Positions 1 to 10,700 of a stretch of DNA of 64,000 nucleotides are shown piece by piece. The translations under genes and the position numbers were made by a program. Position 1 is the stretch's first letter. Every line of letters begins with the position of its first letter. Source of the stretch: Dromiciops gliroides (lineage: Eukaryota > Chordata > Mammalia > Microbiotheria > Microbiotheriidae); NCBI RefSeq assembly GCF_019393635.1, contig NC_057861.1:546874711-546938710 (forward strand). Direction: 5' to 3'. The notes beneath the pieces are model-generated. The model was not told where the DNA came from. It saw nothing but the letters and a program-made list of their open reading frames with translations, and made no database searches.

Positions 1-51
1 TGAGTAACTGTTACCCTGATCTTTCCATCTTTCCTTTTTTCCTTCTTTCCT

Positions 52-114
<63 letters not shown>

Positions 115-246
115 CTCTCTCTCTCTCTCTCTTTCCTTCCTTCCTTCCTTCCTTCCTTCCTTCCTTCCTTCCTTCCTTCCTTCCTTCCTTCCTTCCTTCC
201 TTCCTTCCTCCCTCCCTCCCTCCCTTTCTCTCTTTCTTTCTTTCTT
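1..246. repeat. (TTTC)n/(TTCC)n microsatellite, expanded SINE tail
   Basis: Pure tetranucleotide runs (TTTC, then CT, then TTCC, then CCCT) directly abut the tail end of the minus-strand SINE at 247. On the minus strand this is an A-rich tail grown into GAAA/GGAA repeats. Confidence 0.9.
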
Positions 247-377
247 GACAATAAGGGTTAAGTAACTTGCCCAGGGTCACACAGCTAGTAAGTGTCAAAT
301 GTCTGAGGCCGGATTTTAACTCAGGTGCTCCTGAATCCAGGGCCGGTGCTTTATCCACCATGCCACCTAGCTGCCCC
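247..377 (-). mobile_element. WSINE1-type CORE-SINE
   Basis: On the minus strand it reads ggggcagctaggtggca, box B tgagttaaaatc, then the CORE segment tgtgtgaccctgggcaag. The family is a tRNA-derived, pol III-type SINE mobilised by L1. Its tail is the microsatellite at 1-246. Confidence 0.9.
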
Positions 378-594
378 CACCCTGATCTTTCTCTTGGGAT
401 TATGGAAAAGATTACTGAGAAAGTACTTGATTAGGATTGGATTTGGAATTAGAAGAACTAGCTACTTACCACTAAGTGACCTTGGGAAAGCTTTTTGAAC
501 TCTGAACCACAGTATTGTAAAATGTAGTGAGGATGGATTAAATGACCTTTAAGGTCCTCTCCAGCTCCAAATGTTTGACTATGCTCTATTATGT

Positions 595-785
595 GGTCAT
601 TGTGGTTAATAACTGTGTGACTGGGCAAATCATTTAACTTCTTTTTGCCTCAGTTTCCTCAACTGTAAAATGGGGATAATAATAGCACCTTTTCTCACAG
701 GGTTGTTGTGAAGAACAAACAAACTAAAGCATTTAATATGGTGTCTGGCACATAGTAGGTGCTTAATAAATGCTTATACCCTTTA
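595..785 (+). mobile_element. MIR/THER1-like SINE fragment
   Basis: Contains tgtgactgggcaaatcattt, cctcagtttcctcaactgta and the aaatggggataataatagc signature of old therian CORE-SINEs, ending agtaggtgcttaataaatgc. Strongly diverged. The stretch 380-594 is a further diverged MIR-like piece. Confidence 0.7.
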
Positions 786-789
786 TTCC

Positions 790-905
790 ATTAAACTGTA
801 AATTCCTTGAGGGCAGGAACTATGTTTTCCCTTTTTTTGTATCCCCTGTACTTAGCACAGTGCCTAGAATATAGTAGGTGCTTAATAAATGTTAATCGAA
901 TTGAA
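790..905 (+). mobile_element. L2 3'-end fragment
   Basis: The sequence taaattccttgagggcagg followed by agtaggtgcttaataaatg is the typical L2 3' terminus. Confidence 0.7.
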
Positions 906-978
906 CTCCCTCCTATGAGGGCACTTCCAATACATGAACTCCCTCCACCAATTACAAATCATTAGAACAGCATAACCA

Positions 979-1134
979 GGGGCAGCTAGGTGGCGCAGTG
1001 GATAGAGCACCCGCCCTGGAGTCAGGAGTACCTGAGTTCAAATCTGGCCTCAGACACTTGACACTTACTAGCTGTGTGACCCTGGGCAAGTCACTTAATC
1101 CCAATAGCCTCACCAAAAAAAAAAAAAAAAAAAA
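979..1134 (+). mobile_element. WSINE1-type CORE-SINE, full length
   Basis: Complete head, CORE and A-tail, flanked by the 14-bp duplication agaacagcataacc (964-977 and 1135-1148). Confidence 0.95.
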
Positions 1135-1650
1135 AGAACAGCATAACCTGTGACTTAGTAAATAAATCCTAGAGTTGCTTGAGGTGTTGACTAGATTAGG
1201 ATCATAAAAGAAGTAAGGATCAGAGATAGAATTTGTACCCAGGTCTTCTGACTCTAAGCCAAGCATTCTAGACATTACACCATATACTACCTTTTCCTGA
1301 GACACTCTTTGTAAGGTAAACGGGGTCTTGAACTTTTCAACCAGAGGGATGGTTTGATCATGGCCTTAGTCATGTTCTAAGGGTTATTGTTGGGAACTCT
1401 CCTTTGGTGTCTTTAAGTAAGGTCTGATACTTCCTTGAAAGTTAAAAAACTACATGGGGCAGTGAGGAATGATGGGAAGTAGTTGGGAAAATTTTACTAA
1501 AAGGAAAAAGCAGTTGGGGAGGGAAGATAGAATGAAATAAGGAAAAGTTTGGTTCTTAAACCAGTCATCCTTGTTTTCGTTTCAGAGATATTAGGAAGAA
1601 GCTAAATTAGAGGTCTCTCCCACCCCCTCTTTCTTTTCTCCTTTCTACAG

Positions 1651-1781
1651 ATAAGCCTGATGCACACCTGTAGACCCTCCACAAGGCCTTTCAGAGCATC
1701 AAATTCAAATTTTTTCTTCTTGTTGGTGTTGTTAATTGGACTGACATTGGCCTTCATTCCACTGGGAATCACCATGACACA
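1651..1781 (+). CDS. TMC7: TMC7 exon (fourth from the end)
   Basis: The pyrimidine-rich tract ending ctttctacag precedes codon ATA, and the exon ends CA before gtaatc. It encodes [20 protein letters not shown] followed by a hydrophobic membrane segment and LGITMT. It starts in phase 0 and its last two bases complete a His codon with the next exon. Confidence 0.93.
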
Positions 1782-4700
1782 GTAATCAATTAATTTGTTT
1801 TCCATAACCCTTGAATACTTTGGTTTGTGGACTGGGTTTTGTTTTTTGTTTTTATGTTTGAAAAAGAAGTTTAGGGGGCAGCTAGGTGGTGCAGTGGATA
1901 AAGCACCAGCCCTGGATTCAGGAGTACCTGAGTTCAAATCTGGCCTCAGACACTTGACACTTACTAGCTGTGTGACCCTGGGCAAGTTACTTAACCCCCA
2001 TTGCCCCGCAAAAAAAAACAAAACAAAACCCAAAACAACAAAAAAAAACACACAAAAAAAGAAAAAGAAGTTTAAAATGGTATGTGAGATACTTCTCTGC
2101 CTGAGCTAAAGTATTATTCTGCCTTTGTAGAAACTTATTAGAAAAAGAGATAAAAATCCAAGGAGTTTTTAGCCTTTTGTAAAATTGACTTCTTATTTTT
2201 ATAAAGAAATTTTTATCAAAATCTTTTGGTTTTTGCATAGCCTACATTTCCCCTTGTATCTTTATTCCTCCAAAGAAACACTCCATATACCAAAGAACTT
2301 AAAAAAAGAAAAAAAAATCTACAAAGCCTATCAATACATTGAAAAAAATCTGACAATATTTGCAGTGTTCTACACCTATAGCTCCCCCACCTCTGACAAG
2401 TAGTAGAGGGCATGTGTGTTCTTTCATATGTCTTCTTTGGGGCTGAACTTGTGTTTTGTAACTTTGCAAAATTTATTTTCAATTTATTTTGTGTCTAGTC
2501 CAAAGCTTCTTTTTTTGTTTGTTTGTTTTGTTTTTTTTTTTTGCAGGCAATGGGGGTTAAGTGACTTGCCCAGGGTCACACAGCTAGTAAGTGTCAAATG
2601 TCTGAGGTCACATTTGAACTCAGGTACTCCTGAATCCAGGGCCGGTGCTTTAACCACTGGGCCATCTAGCCGCCCCCTAGTCCAAAGCTTCTTAAACTGT
2701 AGTTCTTGATCCCATACAAGTCATGTAACTGAGTGTGGGGGTTGTGAAAAATTTGGCAATAGGAAAAGGTTATGTATATCTATTCTATATACCTAAATAC
2801 CCTGGGTCATGTATAAATTTCTCAGGTGAAAAGGGGCTGTAAGTAGAAAAAGTTGAAGAAGCCCTAGTCTAGTCAACTAGCATTTATTCATTGATTAATT
2901 GGTTATATAATTATTTTATTAATTTATTAAGCACCTACTATGTACATTGTACATTGTGAGGTCATCAAATCCACCCTCACTACATTTTACAATGTACCTA
3001 AGAGTGGAGGACTTAGGAAAGATATATAGGAGGTAACCTTTGAGATGAACTTTGAAGGTCGTTACTGTGATAAATGCTGGGGATACAAAAAAAAGGGAAA
3101 ACCCCCCAGTACCTGCTCCCAAGGAGCTCACAGCATAAAGGGGAAGACAACATGCAAAGAACTGTGTATAAACAAGCTATATTCAGGGTAAATAGGAAAT
3201 AAGTAACAGAGAGAAGGCACTAGAATTAAGAGGGATTGGAAGAGGCTTCTTGTAGAAGGTAGGATTTTAGCTGGAACTTGAAGTAAGTCAGGAGGTGGGG
3301 ATGAGGCATGGGGGACAGCCAGTGAAAATTCTTAGAGTGGGGAGATGCAATGTTGTATAGGAGGAACCTCCAGGTGCAGCCATACCATTAGAACACAGAG
3401 TACATCATTGGAGGAGAATAAGATGTAGAAAGACCGGTAAGGTAGGCGGGGCAAGGTTTTAGAATTACAAACATTTTCATATTTGATCCAAAAGGATCAA
3501 TAAAATCCAAAGTGTTTTATATTTGATCCTGGAGGTGATAGGGAGCCACTAGTGGCGGCTTTTCTTTCCATTTACATGCTTGTAGTCATTTTCGTTTTCT
3601 CGGATGTGTTTATCTCACTTTGCATCAACTTGTGCAAGTCTTTCTATGAAACTGTTGACTGGAATGCTGATCTATCAGCTGGTTGACACGAACGACTGGT
3701 CTATTTCAACAGCATTCCATCTTCCAAGGCCTGTGGACCATTCACAAATTACAATACCTCCTGGGAAGTTGTTCCTAAGACTGTAAGCACTTTTCCAAGT
3801 CCTTTGCAAGCACTCACCCGAAGCATCACTTCAGAAGCATTTGCTGTGCCTTTCTTTATTGTTATCTGGTGAGTAAAGCCCACGTAAATTTACTATTTAC
3901 ATCAGTAAAGTGGATGTTAAGTTAAGCAAGGCAGCCACATGATAGGGCATAAAGGGTGCTGGAATGGAAGTGAAGAGACCACAGTTTAGTGGGACCAGTC
4001 CTGGATTTGGGAACTGGACCAATCTCATCCTGACTGTTATTTGCTGTGGGACTTTGGGCAAGGTGCTTCACTTCTCTCTCAGCCCGAGTTTCCTAATCTG
4101 TAAAATTGGGATAATGCTTCACATGGATATTGTGAACCAGCGTTTGTAAAGTGCTTTGTAAACTATAAAACATGATAGAAATGTAAGACCAACTATTATA
4201 AGGAGTCACTTTTTACCTCATTGGGTCCCAATTTCCTCACCTGTGAAATAGAGAGGTTGGATTAGATCTAAAATTTTATGATTTGGATTCTTGTACAGAA
4301 ACGATCATTTTTTTTTCATATTATCTACCCTTCTAGCTTGGAATTGTGTTTATTAATAATAACAATAATGATGGGCTAGCATTATATAATGCTTTAAAGG
4401 TTTACACATGGCACAGCTAGGTGGCGCAGTGGATAGAGCACTGGCCCTGGATTCAGGAGGTCCTGAGTTCAAATCCAGGCTCAGACACTTGACACTTACT
4501 AGCTGTGTAACTCTGGGCAAGTCACTTAACCCTAATTGCCCCACCAAAAAAAAAAAGGTTTGCACAACACTTTATATACGTTATCTCCTTTGATGCTCGC
4601 AATAACCATGTGAGATAGATATTTTATTATCCCTAGTTTACAGATGAAGAAACTGAGGCTGAGAGAGCTTAAGTGACTTGTCCAGGGCCACTAACTAGTG

Positions 4701-7700
4701 TCTGAGAAAGCATTCAGACTCAGTTTTTTTCTGACAAGTTAGCACTCTATCCAGTATACTAGTTACCTTCCTAGAATAGGAACATAGAGGAAGAAAGAGG
4801 TTATTGCAGTAATGTCCAGGTCTTTTCATCACAAATATCTGAAAGTCTTTTTCATTAAAGTCCCATTTTTTCCACTGAAAGATTATGCTGAGTTTTGCTG
4901 GGTAGGTGATTCTTGGTTGTAATCCCATTTCCTTTGCCCTTTGGAATATCATATTCCATGCCCTCCGGTACTTTAATGTAGAAGCAGCTAGACCTTGTGC
5001 TATCCTGACTGGGGCTCCATAATACTTGAATTCTTTCTTTTTGGCAGCTTGCAATATTTTCTCCTTGACCTGAGAGCTCTGGAATTTGGCTATAATATTC
5101 CTAGGAGTTTTCCTTTTGGGATCTCGTTCTGGAGGTGATCTGTGGATTCTTTCAATTTCTATTTTAGCTTCTTATTCTAGAATTTCAGGGCAATTTTCCC
5201 TGAGAATATCTTGGAAGATGGTGTCTAAGCTCTTTCCTTGATCATGGTTTTCAGGTAGACCAATAATTTGAAAATTATCTCTCCTGGACCTATTTTCCAG
5301 GTCAGCAGTTTTTCCCAGAAGATATTTCACATTGCCCTCTATTTTTTTATTCATTTGGATTTGCTTTATTGTGTCTTGGTTTCTCATAAAGTCACTGGCC
5401 TCCATTTGTTCAATCCTAATTCTTAGGCAATTGTTTTCATCAGAGAGCTTTTGTACCTCCTTTTGCATTTGGCCAATTTGATTTTTCAAGCTGTTGACTT
5501 TTTTCTCATGTCTTTCCTGCATCACCCTCATTTCTCTTTCCATTTTTTCCTCTACCTCTCCAACTTTATCTTCAAAGTCCTTTTTGAGCACCTCTATGGC
5601 CTGAGACCAATTCATATTTTTCTTGGAAACTTTAGATATAGGGGCCCTGATGTTGACATCTTCCTTTGAGGGTGCCCCTTGGTCTTCCTTGTTACTGAAG
5701 GAACTTTCTATGGTCCTCACCTTTCTCTGTTGGCTTATCTTGCCTTTCTTTTACTTGACTTTTAGCTCCTTAAAGTGGGGCACTGTTTCCAGGTTGCAGT
5801 ATCCCAAGCTTCAGAAGTCCCAGGTGGTATGATTTAAGGAGAATCAGGTTCTTCACTCACCTGGCCTGTTCCCTGGTCCTTAGATGACCCCAGACCAACT
5901 TGCTAATTAACCAGCTTTGTGTGTTGTGGTTGTTAGCTCTGAGGAGCCTGTGCCCCTCCACCACCTGGGCCACTGCTACTCAAGCCTACCTCCTGGTTCT
6001 CAGCAGGGGTGTAAAATCCAAGTTCTGCCTTAGCACCAGCATAGACCCCTGTAGTCTCCCCCCTGCCCAGGGCTCAGCCCACTCACCAGACTGTGAGCTT
6101 AGTTCCAGACAACACTGGTGATTCAGCTGATTCAGAGGTTCTGGGGGTCTGCTTCTCTGGTGAGGCCTTTCTGGGACTGGATCTGTGTCAGGGTGACTGT
6201 GGGGTTGGGCTCAACTCCTGTATTAGCACAGCAGCTCCCTCCTTCTGACCTTCCAAGCTGTTCTTGGTTAGAAGATGATTTCAGCACATTCTTCTGTGAG
6301 TTTTGCTGCTCCAGGCATTTTCCTTTGGTGTTATTTGGATGTTTTTTGGAGCAATCGCATCATGAGTTTGGGAGCTCACTGCCTTTCCTCTGCTATTTTG
6401 GCTCTGCCCCTAGACTGACATGTTAATGGGACAAAGAAAAAATGAGCCTGATTAGATTGGAACATGTACATTGTGAAGTAGTGGGAAATTGGATTGGATG
6501 GATTGTGTAGGACTAAGAACAATACTTAATATAGAATATATAACAGAGAATATATGATAGAATAGCTATGTTAAGGGTTAAAATTCTAGCTAAACTGTCT
6601 AAAATATCTAATGAGTGGTCGCCAATCAATTACAAGCTTTAGCAAGAGTTAGACTTTTAAGCATTTATTAAGGAGAATAAGAATTTGGTAAAGAGAGAGA
6701 GAAAGGCCTAGATTCCTATCTATTAAAGGGAGAGCACATTTCTAGCTCCGCTCTCCACCAGAGTCCAAAGGAAAGAGCGCGAGACTGAGCGCCAGTCTCT
6801 TCCTTCCTCCTCCCACTAGCCCGCGTCACTTCCTGACTCCTGGTCTTGCCCTCAAAGACCTTCCCTTCATGGGCAGAACTCTTCTACAGTAAGTATCCAG
6901 CAGGTGGCGTTATTCCAATCGTTACAGCTAACATATGGAATATATAACATAGAATATATCTCTTGGCCAGGTAGTAGAACTTAGGCTTAATATGACTGAA
7001 TACTACTTAAAGAAAGTGACTTAACATGTGTAAATTAACATATTCTAAACCAGGTGCATACATTATTGTTTGTTGTTGTTATTGTTGTTGTTTTGCAGGA
7101 AAATGAGGGTTAAGTGACTTGTTCAGGGTCACACAGCTAGTAAGTGTCAAGTGACTGAGGCTGGATTTGAACTCAGGTCCTCCTGAATCCAGGGTCAGTG
7201 CTTTATCCACTGCGCCACCTAGCTGCCCCCCAAGTGCATGCATTATTATGTTTAGATTATCTGTTCCTTTTTAGAGGAGCAGCATGGCATAGCGGACAGA
7301 GAGCTAGTTTTAGGAGATAAGACCTGGGTTCAAGTACCACCTCTGAACACATGCTGGCTGTGTTTTCCTGAGCAAATTATATGATCTTTCAGTCCCCTGA
7401 AGCAATTGGCTAAAGACTATACCTTTCAAGGGGGCAGCTAGGTGGTGCAGTGGATAAAGCCCTGGCCCTGGATTCAGCAGGACCTGAGTTTGGATCCGGG
7501 GTCAGACATTTGACACTTACTAGCTCTGTGACTCTGGGCAAGTCACTTAACCCCCACTGCCCCGCCAAAAAAAAAAAAAAAAAGACTATAGCTTTCAGAA
7601 AAGGTGCCAATCTACACTGCTAGGGGGAGCTTCTTCATTGTGAGTTTCCTATACCCACGAAGTAAAGATCAAGACCAGTGGGGAAAATCTTCTATTTTTA

Positions 7701-10700
7701 TATCATATGTGACTTGTTCTCCATTAAGGTGGCAGATAAGTGAAGAATTCACTGCATAGTCACATCCTGAAGTCTTTGAACAATATTGCTGTTACTGTAT
7801 ACAAAGTTCTCTTGGTTTTTCTCATTTCACTCTTCACTATTTCATGTGTGATAAATGAATATTAATAATAAATATCTTGGGGAGGTTCAGTACTCCCCCT
7901 CTTTCTTTCTAAGTCCTTCAGGTTTTTTTTCCGAAAGGAATTTACTGATAGGATTTGGACTTTATTGCCCCAGACCACTTCTAGGTGGAAGCTATTGTGC
8001 TCTGCTCAGCTTGGGTGGGGTCTACATTCTTTAAATTGATTAATTTATATAGACATACTTTCCAAATCCAAGTGACCCTCCCATTCTTCACTGTATTATA
8101 GCCCACCTCAAGTCATGTCAACCAATTAGATTTGATTGCTATTTGATGGACCACCTACTGTTAGAAGGATATACAAACCGTGAGTCTGCCACTATTCTTG
8201 GTCTTTGGAAGGAGAGAGACAGCCAGTGACCATCCTTTTATTAATAACCTGCCGGCCTTATTAATAAAAATGATTAAATTACCCAGAAACTATATCTCAT
8301 ATTTTTAATCGTCACACATGTGAGTTTTTGCATGTTTTCCTAAAATCAACCTGCTCATCGTTTCTTACATCACAGTAGTATTCCATCACATTCATATACA
8401 ATTTGTTCAGCCATTCCCCAGTTGATGGGCATCCCCTCAATTTTCAATTCTTTGCCACTACAAAGAGAGTTGCTACAAATATTTTAGAACCTATCAGTTC
8501 TTTCCCTTTTTCTCTCATTACCTTGGGAAATAATGTAATAAAGGTATTGCTGGGTCAAAAGGTATACACAGTTTTATAACTCTTTAGGCATAATTCCAAA
8601 TTACTCTCCAAAATGGCTGGATTACTTTACAGTTCTACCAAGTATATTAGTGTCTCAATTTTTTCCATATCACCTTCAACATTTGTCATTTTCCCCTTCT
8701 ATCATTTTAGCCAATCTGATAGGTGTGAGATATCTCAAAGTTACTTTAATTTGCATTTCCCTAATCAGTAATGACTTAAAGCATTTTCCCACATGACTAC
8801 ATATACCTTTGACTTCTTTATCTAAAAACTTCCTCTTCATATTGTGGTAAAATATGAAAGTTTTTAACAGTCGGTTAGGATAACTGAAAGACGCCAGTTT
8901 TTCAAGGACCACCCTTTTGGGGAGGAGATGAACAGTTCGCCTGCTGCGCATGTCAGACTGCCTGCCGGGTTTTTTGACTTCCGGGGTGGAGAGAACGAGA
9001 GGAGGCCTTTTGCCTGCTTGGCGGGACTCCTGACGGCGCGGCACAGACTCTCTCTCCAAAGGTGGCCTTTTTCGGTTTGGTGAGTTTTTATAAGGAATAT
9101 AGACTAAGCTTAGACTTAAGACGATTTGTATTGTGTTTCTACTTTCCTATCCTTCTAATCAACATCACCTTGTGACTATCATAACTATAAATAAAAAGGT
9201 CTATCTAGAAAACCAAAAGCTGCTTCCATTTACTAGTTTGGGAGATAAATTAAGGGAAAGGTTAAGTAGGGGAGATTTATGATCTAATATCCAAGTTTAA
9301 ATCTCACAATATCCTTTGACCATTTATCAACTGGGGGATGACTCATAAACTTACATATTTGAGGTATGATACCTTTATCAAAGAAACTATAAAATTTTCT
9401 TCCAATTTTCTGCTTTCCTTCCAATCTTGGTGACATAGGTTTTATTTCTTTGAAAACATTTTAATTTAATGCAATCAAAATGATCCATTTTACATGCTCT
9501 ATATCTCTTTATTCATAAATTCTTTTCCTAGACATGTCTAATATGTTCCATGTTCTTCATTTTCTTATAATATGTCCCTTTATATCTAGGTCACGTATCC
9601 ATTTGGACTTATCTTGGTAAATGGTGTAAGATATTGGTCTAGGTCCAGTTTTTGCCAGACTGCTTTCCAGCTTTCCCAACAATTTTTACCAAATAATGAA
9701 TTCTTGTCCCAAAAGCTATTGGAATTAGTCGATCTTTAAATGTGTAGAAGAATTTACTTGTAAATCCTTCTGACCCTGATGCTTTTTTTCTTAGGAAGTT
9801 CATTTATGGCCTGTTTCATTTATTTTTCTAAAATAGGTTTATTTAGATATTCTATTTCTTCTTCTGTTAATCTAGGCAGTTTATATTTTTGTAAATATTC
9901 TTCCATTTCACTTAAATTGTTAAGTTTATTGGCACGTAATTGGACAAAATAATTGCTTTGATTTCATCTTCATTAATGGTATATTCACCCTTTTCATTTT
10001 TGATACTAGTAATTTGGTTTTCTTCTCTATTTTTTGAAACCAGTAGTTTATTTTTTTTCATAAAAATTAACTCCCGGTTTATTTATCAATTCAATGGTTT
10101 TCTTACATTAAAGTTTTATTATTGTCACCTTTAATTTTTTTTTTTGGTGGGGCAATGAGGGTTAAATGACTTTGGGTCACACACAGCTAGTAAGTGTTAA
10201 GTGTCTGAGGCTGGATTTGAACTCAGGTCCTTCTGAATCCAGGGCCAGTGCTTTATTCGCTGCACCACCTAGCTGCCCCGTCACCTTTAATTTTTAGGAT
10301 TTTCAATTTGGTTTTTAATTGGGGATTTTTAATTTGTTCTTTTTTAGTCTTTTAAATTGCATACCCAGTTCATTGGTCTGCTCTTTCTCTGTCTCATTGA
10401 TGTAAGCATTTAGAGATATAAATTTTCCTCTGTTTATAGCCTTTGCTGTGAATGATGTTTTAAAATCCTTAAACTCATGTAGTATACCCTTGTTCTTGCT
10501 CCATTTCTTATTTTTGCAGCCTCATCATGTTCTATTTCATTGCTCTGGCTGGAGCACACAAACGGGTTGTGGTTCAACTTAGACAGCAGTTGGCTATGGT
10601 AAGGTGGAATCCAAAATGGAATGATCCCAGGGAACAGTGGGCCCATCTTCTGCTCTATGGTCTATAGGAAACTTAACATTTTTCAAGGGAAAAGTGGAAT

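Larger units (their letters stand above)
7770..10445 (-). mobile_element. LINE-1 (ORF2 and 3' part), split by two LTRs and a SINE
   Basis: L1 antisense sequence in four pieces: 7770-7856, 8317-8842, 9309-10139 and 10280-10445. Removing the insertions restores colinear L1 text, such as gccattccccagttgatggg, ctgggtcaaaaggtatac and tcctttgaccatttatcaac. It is 5'-truncated at about 10445, 75 bp from a TMC7 exon. No long frame remains. Confidence 0.88.
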
